A DNA stretch of 64,000 nucleotides from Chitinophagaceae bacterium DXS (GCA_030345135.1 CP128386.1:6616901-6680900); one strand, 5' to 3'. Positions 45,801 to 54,989 are shown, counted from the stretch's first letter. Made by a program: numbers and translations. The notes: generated by a model not told the origin, from the sequence alone.

Positions 45801-48800
45801 ATGACTACACCGATAAGAAAAACAGGGATCTTTTTCTGTATGATCTGTTGTTGTTTTTTGGCCCTGCCTGTCGCCACGCAGGCAAGAGATACCAATCACA
45901 CAAGAATGCTTACTATGCCCGCGGTAAGTGATACCCATATCGCATTTATTTACGCGGAGGACCTTTGGGTGTCAAATCTGGATGGTTCCAATCCGAGAAG
46001 ACTCACCGTTGATCAGGGAGTTGAATCAAATCCTGTTTTTTCCCCCGATGGAAAGACGATCGCCTTTAGTGCGCAATATGACGGCAATACAGATGTCTAT
46101 ATAATACCGGTAGAAGGAGGGGTTCCCAGGCGGCTCACCTGGCATCCGTCCGCTGACATAGTGAGAGGATTTACACCTGATGGTCAATCCGTCTTGTTTA
46201 TCTCCCAACGGCATTCATCTAACAATCGTTATTCTCAACTTTATACCGTTCCTGTAAAAGGAGGACTAAGTACCCAACTTGAGATACCGAATGCATTCTG
46301 GGCAACTTATTCGCCCGACGGGAAGCAGATGGCCTATACTCCACTGGCAGATGCGTTTCTTCAATGGAAGCATTACAGAGGTGGATCAATTTCAACCATA
46401 TTCATACATCGTTTTGAAGATCACAGCACAGTTAAAATACCGCAACCAACCGGCGGGTGCAACGATGTAAACCCCATGTGGAAAGGCAACACAATTTATT
46501 TCAGAAGCGACAGGGATGGTGAATTTAACCTGTATGCCTACAATACGCAATCTAAACAAGTAAGTCAGCTGACAAAATTTGCGGACTTCCCTGTTTTAAG
46601 TGCTGCAGCAAATGAATCCGCAGTAGTATTTGAGCAAGCGGGTTACCTGCACACGTATACATTTTCCAACTCCGCTTCAAATACTTTGCCCATTGGCATA
46701 GCCGCGGATCTCCTGGAACTACGCCCACGGTATGTGAAAGGAGCAACTTATATCCGCTCTGCCGACATTTCTCCCTCCGGCATTCGTGCAGTATTTGATT
46801 TTCGCGGTGATATTGTAACAGCACCGGCGGAAAAAGGAGATGCACGTAACATAACACAAACAACAGGGGTGCATGAAAAATATCCGGCATGGTCGCCGGA
46901 CGGAAAGACTATTGCTTATACATCCGACGCATCCGGTGAATACAAGTTAGTGCTGAAACGGCAGGACGGGCAAGGGGAACCTAAAGTAATACCTTTAAAT
47001 GGTGCCGGATTTTATTCTTCATTAACATGGTCCCCGGACAGTAAAAAAATAAGCTATTCCGATAACGCAAGGAATTTGTATGTACTGGATATTGCAAGCG
47101 GTAAAATTACCAAAATAGATGCCGATGAACTATATGTACCGGGGCCCTTCCGCAATTTATTCAGCGACTGGTCATCCGACTCAAAATGGATCGTGTACAC
47201 AAAAGTGATCTCTACCCAATTCAAAAGAATTTATTTTTATTCACTTGATCAGGGCAAGTCCTTCCCTTTAACCGATGGCCTGAGTGATGCCGTAGAACCC
47301 AAATTTGACAAGGGCGGCAAATATCTTTATTTCTTAGCCTCTACAGATGCCGGGCCTGTGATTAACTGGTTTGATCAATCGAATATTGACATGCATGCAA
47401 CCTATGCTGTTTATTTGGTTACACTGCAAAAGCAAACGATCTCCCCCCTGGCAAAAGAAAGTGATGAAGAGCAGGGAACGATTGACACCACAAAGCCCAA
47501 AGCTTCCGCTGCGGTAAAAAAAGAAAATAATGTTCAGATCGATTTTGAAAAAATCCATGACAGGATTATCGACCTTCCAATCAAACCAGGAAACTATTCA
47601 CAACTCGGAACAGGGAAAGAAGGAGAGCTTTATTATATCTCCATGCCGTTTGATGACAATGGTACCGGCATGATGCACGCATTTAATCTTAAAGACAGAA
47701 AGGACAAAGAGGTGACAGAAATGGATGGATATGCTATTTCTGCCGACAACAAAAAAATGCTGTATGCCAGGAACAATGTCTGGTTTATAAGCGAATTGGG
47801 AACAGCTCCTCCACCGGGCAAAGGCATGCTGAATATTGCAGATATATCCGTTAGCGCAGATGCTTTGGCAGAATGGAAAAATATTTTTGAGGAGACATGG
47901 CGAATCAACAGAGACTATTTTTATGACCCCGGCATGCATGGTGTAAACTGGAATGCTGTTAAAGAAAAGTATGCCGTGTTTTTACCGGAGCTTTCTTGCC
48001 GAAGTGATCTGAACCGCTTGTTGCGATGGATGATGAGTGAGCTTGCCGTCGGGCATAGTTACATAACCAACCCGGGTGACAGGCTCTATACAAGCAAAAC
48101 AGTAAAAGGCGGCCTTTTGGGAGCTGATTATACGATCAGCAATAACCGCTACCGCATCAAAAAAATCTATGGCGGATTGAATTGGAACCCAACACTAAAA
48201 TCTCCTTTAACGGAGCCGGGCGTAAATGTAAACGAGGGTGATTATATTCTGGCAGTCGATGGAAAGGAACTTACGGCAACCGAAGATATAGACCGTTTTT
48301 TTGAGAATACAGCCGGTAAAATAGTAGAGCTGACTGTTGGAACCAACCCCGATACAGCCCGTAGCAGGGTAGTGAAAGTAGTACCGGTTGAGAGTGAGCA
48401 AGCGCTGCGAAACAGGGATTGGGTTGAATCAAATCTGCGCAAAGTGAATGAAGCAACCAACGGCCAGGTGGCCTATGTGTACGTGCCCAATACTGCCGGA
48501 GCCGGGCATGAATATTTTAAACGCTATTTCTATCCACAGGCCAATAAAAAAGCAATCATTGTCGATGAAAGATTTAATGGAGGCGGCAGTCTGGCTGATT
48601 ATTATATCCGTTTGCTTACGAATCCTTTGCAGGCCTATTGGCATATGCGTTATGGAAAAGACATAAAAACACCTACTGCCTCAATACAAGGGCCTAAAGT
48701 AATGCTGATTGACGAAACTGCCGGCTCGGGCGGCGACTTTCTGCCATGGATGTTCCGCAAATACCAGGTGGGCACACTGGTCGGCAAACGCACATGGGGC

Positions 48801-49067
48801 GGGCTTGTAGGTATATTGGGATATCCTGAGCTGATGGATGGGGGACAGGTTACATCTCCCAATCTCGGCATCTGGACGCCTGATGGATTTATTGTTGAAA
48901 ATGTTGGGGTGTCACCAGATGTAGAAGTTGAACAAACTCCCGCTGATGTGATCGCCGGCAAAGATCCTCAACTGGAAAAAGCGATAGAACTGGCTTTAAA
49001 ACAATTAAAAGAGAATCCACAGGTTGATCCGGTAAGGCCTCCTTTTCCTATAAAAACAGGTAAGTAA
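45801..49067 (+). CDS. Tricorn-protease homologue
   Basis: This 1088-residue protein has an N-terminal signal-like stretch (hydrophobic about residues 11-25, then TQARDTNHTR). Two beta-propellers cover about residues 35-620, with repeats such as FSPDGKTIAF, WSPDGKTIAYT and WSPDSKKISYS. A PDZ domain near residues 780-870 and a C-terminal tail-specific protease-like domain follow, with the serine region DETAGSGGDFLPW and, after it, GRTWGG-like and VENVGVSPD segments. The His-Ser region (AVGHSYI) and late Glu suit the Tricorn Ser/Glu tetrad. Tricorn-type enzymes degrade oligopeptides released by larger proteases. Export, if real, would place it in the periplasm. It ends in a strong terminator at 49241. 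Confidence 0.88.
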   Translation: MTTPIRKTGIFFCMICCCFLALPVATQARDTNHTRMLTMPAVSDTHIAFIYAEDLWVSNLDGSNPRRLTVDQGVESNPVFSPDGKTIAFSAQYDGNTDVYIIPVEGGVPRRLTWHPSADIVRGFTPDGQSVLFISQRHSSNNRYSQLYTVPVKGGLSTQLEIPNAFWATYSPDGKQMAYTPLADAFLQWKHYRGGSISTIFIHRFEDHSTVKIPQPTGGCNDVNPMWKGNTIYFRSDRDGEFNLYAYNTQSKQVSQLTKFADFPVLSAAANESAVVFEQAGYLHTYTFSNSASNTLPIGIAADLLELRPRYVKGATYIRSADISPSGIRAVFDFRGDIVTAPAEKGDARNITQTTGVHEKYPAWSPDGKTIAYTSDASGEYKLVLKRQDGQGEPKVIPLNGAGFYSSLTWSPDSKKISYSDNARNLYVLDIASGKITKIDADELYVPGPFRNLFSDWSSDSKWIVYTKVISTQFKRIYFYSLDQGKSFPLTDGLSDAVEPKFDKGGKYLYFLASTDAGPVINWFDQSNIDMHATYAVYLVTLQKQTISPLAKESDEEQGTIDTTKPKASAAVKKENNVQIDFEKIHDRIIDLPIKPGNYSQLGTGKEGELYYISMPFDDNGTGMMHAFNLKDRKDKEVTEMDGYAISADNKKMLYARNNVWFISELGTAPPPGKGMLNIADISVSADALAEWKNIFEETWRINRDYFYDPGMHGVNWNAVKEKYAVFLPELSCRSDLNRLLRWMMSELAVGHSYITNPGDRLYTSKTVKGGLLGADYTISNNRYRIKKIYGGLNWNPTLKSPLTEPGVNVNEGDYILAVDGKELTATEDIDRFFENTAGKIVELTVGTNPDTARSRVVKVVPVESEQALRNRDWVESNLRKVNEATNGQVAYVYVPNTAGAGHEYFKRYFYPQANKKAIIVDERFNGGGSLADYYIRLLTNPLQAYWHMRYGKDIKTPTASIQGPKVMLIDETAGSGGDFLPWMFRKYQVGTLVGKRTWGGLVGILGYPELMDGGQVTSPNLGIWTPDGFIVENVGVSPDVEVEQTPADVIAGKDPQLEKAIELALKQLKENPQVDPVRPPFPIKTGK

Positions 49068-49116
49068 AATAAATGGTGAAGAAGACGGTGCCGCTAATCT
49101 TTTTGTTGTGGTAGAC

Positions 49117-49195
49117 GTGCCGGGGGACATGTTAGCGCAGCGCATGTAGACTTCAGATAAGAATGGATTTTAATCCTGCCAGGCCAGTATTGGTG
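49117..49195. repeat. Dispersed 3' element, copy 7
   Basis: 'gccgggggacatgttagcg' and AGATAAGAATGGATTTTAATCC with 'tgccaggc'. Starts 50 bp after the Tricorn stop; very similar to copies 1 to 3. Confidence 0.7.
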
Positions 49196-49240
49196 TGCAA
49201 TGCTTTATCAGAAAGAAGGGATACTAAAAAGTATATAAAT

Positions 49241-49270
49241 CAAAGCCGCTCGATTGTGAGAGCGGCTTTG
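49241..49270 (+). terminator. Intrinsic terminator after the Tricorn gene
   Basis: A perfect 11-bp stem CAAAGCCGCTC/GAGCGGCTTTG with an 8-nt loop, followed by 'ttgttctttc'. It ends the Tricorn transcript. Confidence 0.82.
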
Positions 49271-49333
49271 TTGTTCTTTCCACTTCACAGTCACTATTGC
49301 GCAAACTTCTTCGCAGTATATCCTCTCTGGCCA

Positions 49334-49425
49334 TGTGTGATGGGCAGAGACTTTGCAGGATAGCAGAGGGAATCATAAACGCAAAGTACCAGCTTATGCA
49401 CAGAACTTAGCGAGGAGCCAAAGAT
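49334..49425. repeat. Degenerate copy of the 150-bp repeat upstream of the C39-like gene
   Basis: 'gtgatgggcagagactttgc' and 'aacgcaaagt' match the repeat found twice at 51253-51552, on the other side of the C39-like gene, though with more differences. The rest of this 602-bp gap shows a T-rich run at 49449-49472 and no gene. Confidence 0.6.
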
Positions 49426-49669
49426 TCTTAGGTTACTTTTCCTGATGCGTTTTTTTTTACAGGTAACATTTTTTTTGTGATCTGTTATAATACAGTCCCT
49501 GCATATGAATCTGCTTTATTTGTCCGTAAAGCAGATCCGGGCTTCCCGATGGATGAGTTTTCTATTAAATTTTATGATTGTTTTTTGTTAAGCAGAGCAT
49601 GCTACGCCGTACGCCGCGCACGCTTGCTCTAGCCGGATATCAGATTTTTTAACCACTAAATATGAATTT

Positions 49670-51178
49670 ATGAGCTTTAAGTATTCACTCGACAAAATGT
49701 TCGATTTTGATCAAAAATGGAATACGCTTCCTGGAAAGGGTGCTAATTATTGTGTGCCTACTTCAATGTGCAACATAATGGGTTTTCTTTCAAAAAATGG
49801 GTACGAATCCCTATGGCGTAAAATACCGGGTATTCAGCCAAAATTCGCTGACCTGAATATTATCAACAATTTGGCCATTATGGGTGATTACATGGAGACT
49901 GATCCGGATAAAGGAACCTCTCACAATAAAGCTATAGATGGATTGGAAGATTTTATGGATGGTAAATATACGGGGTTGATTTATACACGCACAAGTGCCG
50001 ATGATGCAATTTTTTTACGCAATTTAAAAGATCATCTAAGCCTTAAGAGATTGATGGCAGTGGGAGTTGGGCGTTATACTCAAGTGGGCGAAAATGCAAT
50101 TCTGTATCATCGTTCGGGAGGACATTGTATCACGGTGGTAGGCTTGCAGACGAACGCAAGCAATGCTACATTAATTTATCATGATCCCAATAGCGGTGAT
50201 AGTGATTTGCATAAGCAGTCCTCCGTAATGCCCGTGAGTAGCAATCTTCGTGAAACTGCTATAATGGTAGATGGTTATTACAGGCAAGGTATTCAACTTA
50301 CAAGCATCACTTCGGGGTTCAGAATGATGGATTCATACACCGTTCTGGCGCCGCTTATTATGTTGTATTTTGATGACATTACAACTTCTCTGAACCTTGT
50401 ACAGGGCGCTGATTGGACAAATGCTAAACAAACGGTGAGCCGGGTTGACACAAAAGCCGTAGGGAAAATTAAAGATCTGATTTTTAACGCAGAGAATACA
50501 GCAGCATACGTTATTAGTGAAAACAAGAGCGGTATTTGGAAATTAGACCTGGTAACTATGAAGCTAACACAGGTGAATGCTTCCATTCATCCCAGCAGAT
50601 TAATTGCAAGTGAAAATAACTATAAAATATTTGCTTCAGTAAATTCAAAAATATTTTCATTGGAAGATGAAAAGAACTTGACTGAAGTGGCAGACCTCGG
50701 TGTTGTGCCTGATGCACTCACCTATAACTTTAAAAAGAAACAATTAATAGCGGTTGCCGCAGGTGTTGGCAAGTTGTTAACTATTGATGCCAGCAGAAAA
50801 GTGGTATCAATGGAACTGACATCAGGCATCAATAGTGATTATGTGAACGCAACTATAAATCCGAAGAGTGGAGCGTTATATCTCTCTAAAAACAATAGCT
50901 ACGATTTTGTCAGGATATCGCTAAACGGCAATGCGATAAAAAGTATTGCGCATGAAGAATTGGAGAAAAAAGCTCCTGTATCAAAAATGCATATGAATAA
51001 CAAAGGAGTTTTTGCTGTTTCACAGCAAGGAAAATTGAAATTTTATAATGATAAAGGCATCGCTGTAAGTGTGAAAGATTGGGATGATGCATCAACAGGA
51101 AACATATTCAAATTGTCAAGAGGCTTTAATGTCCTTTCACCATCTTTGATGGAACGTGAAGAATGGAAATATCAATAA
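49670..51178 (+). CDS. C39-like papain-fold protein with C-terminal propeller-like region
   Basis: This 502-residue protein has an N-terminal C39-type cysteine-peptidase-like domain. The catalytic-type Cys is in NYCVPTSMCNIMG (about residue 27), the His is in GGHCITVVG (about residue 152), and the Asp/Asn is in HDPNSGD. Residues about 250-500 alternate short strands and turns, as in a beta-propeller. There is no signal peptide or membrane segment, unlike ABC-linked C39 leader peptidases. It could be a cytoplasmic or non-classically exported protease, or an inactive homologue. The gene is alone between copies of the 150-bp repeat. Family assignment is by fold motifs only. Confidence 0.68.
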   Translation: MSFKYSLDKMFDFDQKWNTLPGKGANYCVPTSMCNIMGFLSKNGYESLWRKIPGIQPKFADLNIINNLAIMGDYMETDPDKGTSHNKAIDGLEDFMDGKYTGLIYTRTSADDAIFLRNLKDHLSLKRLMAVGVGRYTQVGENAILYHRSGGHCITVVGLQTNASNATLIYHDPNSGDSDLHKQSSVMPVSSNLRETAIMVDGYYRQGIQLTSITSGFRMMDSYTVLAPLIMLYFDDITTSLNLVQGADWTNAKQTVSRVDTKAVGKIKDLIFNAENTAAYVISENKSGIWKLDLVTMKLTQVNASIHPSRLIASENNYKIFASVNSKIFSLEDEKNLTEVADLGVVPDALTYNFKKKQLIAVAAGVGKLLTIDASRKVVSMELTSGINSDYVNATINPKSGALYLSKNNSYDFVRISLNGNAIKSIAHEELEKKAPVSKMHMNNKGVFAVSQQGKLKFYNDKGIAVSVKDWDDASTGNIFKLSRGFNVLSPSLMEREEWKYQ

Positions 51179-51252
51179 TATTAACCTCTGCCGGAAGCAT
51201 TCAATTTACAGTGCCGGACGTCATTCTAATGTTATGAACATGTGATGGGCAG

Positions 51253-51552
51253 GGACTTTGCGGGATGGGAGCGGAGCTCTAGCGATTGTTTAACTCTTCT
51301 CCAAAACGCAAAGTCCCGGCCGCCTGCACAGGGCTTTGAGGGAGACTTTGCGAGGAAGTCCCTGGCGATAATGTTATTTTGGAGACCTGGCTCAGAATGA
51401 AAGGACTTTGCGAGATGGGAGAGGGAGTAATGGCGGCTATTGAATTCATCTCCAAAACGCAAAGTCCCGGCCGCCTGCACAGGGCTTTGAAGGAGACTTT
51501 GCGAGGAAGTCCCTGGCGATAACGTTATTTTGGAGGCCTCGCTGAGAACGAA
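51253..51552. repeat. Two tandem 150-bp repeats
   Basis: Copies at 51253-51402 and 51403-51552 are nearly identical in their second halves. Each contains the inverted pair GGACTTTGCG ... CGCAAAGTCC, then CGGCCGCCTGCAC and 'cctggcgataa'. A degenerate copy lies at 49334, so the C39-like gene is flanked by the family. This fills the 394-bp gap. Confidence 0.82.
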
Positions 51553-51572
51553 ATTTTGAAATTTAGTCACAA

Positions 51573-51968
51573 TTATAGTTTTGCTTTAGCCTGTTTTGAT
51601 TCTTTATAGTCAAGATAAATTTCAGTTAATGTGCCAAAATTTAAAATAGCAAACAGAATAAACAATCCAAGAGATAACAGTTGAACTGGAGGTGTCTCAA
51701 TTGGTCCAATTCTTAGCCAACTTACACTTATTTCTGCTGTCATCGACAGCGCATTAATTGTTGCCAGCAAAAAGTAAATCCCTGTTCCGATAACGGTTAA
51801 TTTAAAGCTTTTAAAATAGAAGAAGATTAATATTAGAAATAGTCCAAGTCCAACATAGTGTCGCCAGGTTGCTAAAGTGTCTGTTGAAAAGATAATTGTC
51901 CAGCAATAAATTAAAAGTCCTGCCGCAATTGCTAAAGGAAGTGAAAGAAAAACTTTTTGTCTTGTCAT
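51573..51968 (-). CDS. Four-TM membrane protein, cassette-array gene
   Basis: This 131-residue protein starts at ATG 51968 (an upstream ATG at 52010 adds an unlikely polar lead). Four hydrophobic segments cover about residues 6-24, 36-53, 58-77 and 94-113, and it ends with a lysine-rich tail (KESKQAKAKL). I do not recognise the family. It is the last gene in the transcription direction of the minus-strand array, with a spacer at 51969-52130 before it. Confidence 0.6.
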   Translation of the reverse strand: MTRQKVFLSLPLAIAAGLLIYCWTIIFSTDTLATWRHYVGLGLFLILIFFYFKSFKLTVIGTGIYFLLATINALSMTAEISVSWLRIGPIETPPVQLLSLGLFILFAILNFGTLTEIYLDYKESKQAKAKL

Positions 51969-52130
51969 TTTTTGAATTGAAGGTAGTGTTAAATTGCTAT
52001 TGCAGGTCACGGTTTCGGCCTGGCGTTAGGTCGGGAATTTGAAAAACGTCAGCCAATAAGATGAAGCTGCTGTGGCGTTATCTGTCACCCGACTTCCTTC
52101 AGGCTGTTTGTTGAAAGCGGTGTTGTTGGG
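51969..52130. repeat. Array spacer 1 (attC-like)
   Basis: Carries 'cctggcgttaggtcggga' near the downstream gene start and 'cacccgacttccttcagg' near the upstream gene stop, which are partly complementary (GTCGGGA/CACCCGAC). 'gctgtggcgttat' recurs in the spacers at 58326 and 59132. Confidence 0.6.
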
Positions 52131-52544
52131 TTATAGTTCAATTTCTTCTATTGTGTTTGTATCAAAGTCGGAGTATCGTATCCATTTTGGTTTAACGTAA
52201 AAGTAAACAAGGTCTTTCCAATTTTCTTTTCGGTTTATTCCGTCAGGAAAAGCTTTGAAATAGTAAGGTGACAGTTTTTCAAGTTCTGTATCTGTCGGAA
52301 TTTTTGCTGTTCCTTCGTATTGAACGGTCTGCTCACTGTCCCAGCCGATAACAAAAGAAATTGCAGGATTTCTTAATAGGTTCTTATACTTTCTTGAAGT
52401 TGTTACGGTGTCAAAAATTATTTCTAAATCAGGTGTAATTGCAAAACCAACTAATGCAGTTTGTGGAATGTTGTCGCCCGAAACAGTTGCCAAAACTGTC
52501 AGCTTATGTTTTGAGATAAATCGATATAAAAAATCTTTTGTCAA
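52131..52544 (-). CDS. Pyridoxamine 5'-phosphate oxidase-fold protein
   Basis: This 137-residue protein has the split-barrel flavin-binding fold: LTVLATVSGDNIPQTALVGFAITPDLEIIFDTVTTSRKYKNLLRNPAISFVIG is the standard first half (Ser/Thr-Arg-Lys phosphate-binding stretch), ending in WIRYSD. It would bind FMN or a similar cofactor in the cytoplasm. Length and order fit small general-stress type members. It sits between two array spacers with no operon partner. Confidence 0.8.
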   Translation of the reverse strand: MTKDFLYRFISKHKLTVLATVSGDNIPQTALVGFAITPDLEIIFDTVTTSRKYKNLLRNPAISFVIGWDSEQTVQYEGTAKIPTDTELEKLSPYYFKAFPDGINRKENWKDLVYFYVKPKWIRYSDFDTNTIEEIEL

Positions 52545-52664
52545 TCGTTGTCAGTTGTGTTAGATGATAATTTGCCGGTAATATTTTTTTTCTAAAAATC
52601 AGAGAAGGATTGTCTGCCTGAATTTTATTATCCCTACCCGTTCTTGTTGCGTGTGCAGGCTTTT

Positions 52665-52769
52665 CTATTTATTCAGTTGTTGCATTACAACTTTAGCCAT
52701 TTCCTTAGAGCTAAATGGGCTTTGTCCAGTAATTAAATTTCCATCCGCGTAGACTAGTTTATTCAGCAT
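52665..52769 (-). pseudogene. C-terminal remnant of a DJ-1/PfpI (type 1 glutamine amidotransferase-like) gene
   Basis: The minus strand reads 34 codons ending in TAG with the segment YADGNLITGQSPFSSKEMAKVV, which is the C terminus of DJ-1/PfpI-family proteins (the DGNLITGQNPxSS motif). Nothing of the preceding nucleophile-elbow domain is found upstream; a TAA in the same frame lies within 9 codons of the ATG. The stretch is thus a 3' fragment, and it overlaps the last codons of the next gene by 11 bp. Confidence 0.68.
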
Positions 52770-53388
52770 GCAATCCCTTATTTTTTAGTATCTGTCTTGA
52801 AACGCTATAAAGAGTCCGTGCGTCCCAGTCATGAAGGTATTCGAAAGCTTTATAGGCATTGGGAGCATCCTTTGGCGAAATAGTATAGTATGTCCGATAG
52901 GAATTGGTCTGAATATTTTCCCAGGCTATATGTTCTGAATTTTTGTCAAACGCAATGCCCTTTTGACTAAATAGGAGCCCACAGAGTTCAAAATCGTTAT
53001 TGTTGTCAAATTCTTTCAGATAATGTCGCGCTATATCATCAAAAAAATTATCGTATAATGTCGTTATTATTTTTTCATATTTGTCAGCTAACAACTTTTT
53101 CCGAATACCATAAATTGATTTTAATTTAAGTTTTATAATTCGGCCACTCTTTTCTTTTATATCAATAAAATAGATTCGCCCAATGTAAAATTGATATCCT
53201 CTAATCCATTTGATTCCACAGCGGAAAGATTTAATGTCTGACTTCAAAAATTTTGTCGGTGCTTTATTTGACAAGTTGTTGTCGCCAAATTCTATATAGT
53301 CCTTGTCAATAGTTAAAAGCCTAACCCTGGCAAGGATAGAAGACTTTACTGTTAGTCGGAGTGGTTGAGTTTGATTCATTGCCTGCAC
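52759..53388 (-). CDS. Array gene of unknown function, 209 residues
   Basis: No family recognised. The N-terminal half has alternating strands (LTVKSSILARVRLLTIDKDYIEFG, then IKWIRGYQFYIGRIYFIDIK) resembling a PH-like barrel. The C-terminal half is helical with two aromatic, acidic repeats (FDNNNDFELCGLLF, AYKAFEYLHDWDARTLYSV). Start may be Met1 or Met4. It is cytoplasmic. Its 3' end overlaps the DJ-1 fragment by 11 bp. Confidence 0.65.
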   Translation of the reverse strand: MQAMNQTQPLRLTVKSSILARVRLLTIDKDYIEFGDNNLSNKAPTKFLKSDIKSFRCGIKWIRGYQFYIGRIYFIDIKEKSGRIIKLKLKSIYGIRKKLLADKYEKIITTLYDNFFDDIARHYLKEFDNNNDFELCGLLFSQKGIAFDKNSEHIAWENIQTNSYRTYYTISPKDAPNAYKAFEYLHDWDARTLYSVSRQILKNKGLHAE

Positions 53389-53604
53389 CTAATGTTCAAG
53401 GGCTGCTGCTGTGCTGGTATTTATTACTTCTAGCCCAGGAAGTGAAGCCCAATTAAATTAATAATGATGAAGATAAGAACAAAAGCACAATAGCATTCTA
53501 TCCACCGAAACCATTGCTGATAATGAACAAAAGATGAGCGTTTATTCGTCAGCCAGAATAGTACTAAACCCGCTGTTGCCCGGTGTCCTTTCTGTCAGAA
53601 AAAG
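53389..53604. repeat. Array spacer 2 (attC-like)
   Basis: Contains 'gctgctgctgtgctggt' and, near the upstream stop, 'ttcgtcagcc' and 'aaacccgctgttgccc'. The words match other spacers. Confidence 0.55.
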
Positions 53605-54263
53605 TTATTCCCTAAAAAAATTTATCTGTTCAATCCTTGCCAAGGCCTGCTCATAGGTATAATCGTCCATATGCAATGTGTCAACCCATTGATAGTTCCC
53701 AATTTTTAATTTTTTGACGTTCGGTCCGCTTGACACTAAATTGATTTCGCCACAATTATTACACTTTGCAACAAACCAGCTTGTTTCAGGTATCCCTTTT
53801 CCTTTTTAAGAATATGAGTTTCTAAATGCGTACCACATTTTGTGCAAGGTTGTTTGAGCGTCTCTACTATTTTTTCTGGGCTTAAAATCTTTTGAATTTT
53901 TAATAAAGTCGTCAATGTAGAACCATACAGCCACTTACTTAGGTTGTTATTGAAATCAACATTTACGATTGTCGCTAGCTCATGAAAAAGGTCACAAATA
54001 AATTCTTTTTCTTCTGTGTCATAGTCAAACTTATTAAAGCTACCGAGTCCAATTTTTAAAACTGCCTTTATTTGTTTCCCTGAATAATTGTCATTTATTG
54101 CTCTTATCAGGTCTTCTGCACACGAATTAAAAAGCGTTGTCAACTGCTTACATAATTCTTTACTTGAAGGATGAAGCCCTCTGGCATTCCATGCTGATTG
54201 CGAAAATTTGTCTCGCTGTTTGAATAAATGAAGTTTGTCAACTTGGGTTTGTGCAGTTTGCAT
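53605..54263 (-). pseudogene. DUF4844 protein gene with -1 frameshift (zinc-ribbon C terminus out of frame)
   Basis: The uninterrupted frame codes for 175 residues with a DUF4844 core (ICDLFHELATIVNVDFNNNLSKWLYG) and the first Cys pair PCTKCGTH. It then runs out of family at about 53795, in an A/G-rich run. Shifting by -1 there restores the missing ending: WFVAKCNNCGE is the second zinc-ribbon pair, and the reading frame continues to a TAA at 53605-53607, giving about 219 residues. The gene is therefore frameshifted, by decay, sequencing error or programmed slippage. The unshifted protein spans 53736-54263. Function of DUF4844 is unknown. Confidence 0.72.
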
Positions 54264-54494
54264 AATTAAACTGTTTCAAATAGGGTAGCAGGCAACGATC
54301 AGGGCTTTTTGCAGCGAGGAAATAGAATTCCGTCTGCCTGGCCCACTGTTGATTAAAAATATTTAGTTGAAGATAAGAACAAATGCCGATAGATGTTCGT
54401 CAGCCCGAACTAAAGCTGCAATACATACAACTGCCGGTGATTATTCAGTCCTGCCACGCTTGCAAAACCTCTTGTTTGTAGCAGTTGTTTTTTG
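54264..54494. repeat. Array spacer 3 (attC-like), near-duplicate of spacer 12
   Basis: Runs from 'ggcaacgatcagggc' through 'aattccgtctgcc', 'gttgattaaaaatatt', 'gatgttcgtcagcccg' to 'cttgcaaaacc'. The 160-bp middle part matches 62640-62795 closely. Confidence 0.75.
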
Positions 54495-54989
54495 TCAGTC
54501 GTAAAGTCTCGCTGCCATAAGCAAAATGTTCCAAAGAGCAAATAAATCGTTGCCTTTGTCAGCGTGAAGTATGTAACTATTGTTTTGTTTGTCAACAACA
54601 GTTACTTGATGCCATTCTGATTTTCTGTTTTCTTTTATGTCAATCACCTGACCTGTAGAAGCATTGTTAAACACTGTTGGCTTGAATTTATCAATGTCTT
54701 GAATGTTGATTCTAAAAACCTGTTTATTATCGTTGCAAATAATTTGTCGGCTACAAACAAGCGTCCATTCATTGGTTGATTTTGTAAAAAACAAAACAGG
54801 TTGTCCGCAAGTTGCTTCGTCAGTGTAAATCTTTAAATATTGTTGAACGTCTGGTGAAAGGTCATTGTAAAAGAATGAAGAGCTTGTCGGCAAATTATAT
54901 CTTTTCGCTTTCCACGTTAATCTGTCTATTATATATTCGTCTGTCTTGTCCATAGCCAATTTTGTAGTTGTCGCTTTCTCTGTCAACAA
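54495..54989 (-). CDS. Array gene of unknown function, 164 residues
   Basis: A soluble protein with DRLTWKAKRYNLP near the start, a strand-rich middle (PVLFFTKSTNEWTLVCSRQII) and WHQVTVVDKQNNSYILHADKGNDLFALWNILL at the end. No family is recognised. ATG at 54953 (Met13, MDKTDEYI) may be the true start. Its 3' end abuts spacer 3. Confidence 0.6.
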   Translation of the reverse strand: MLTEKATTTKLAMDKTDEYIIDRLTWKAKRYNLPTSSSFFYNDLSPDVQQYLKIYTDEATCGQPVLFFTKSTNEWTLVCSRQIICNDNKQVFRINIQDIDKFKPTVFNNASTGQVIDIKENRKSEWHQVTVVDKQNNSYILHADKGNDLFALWNILLMAARLYD

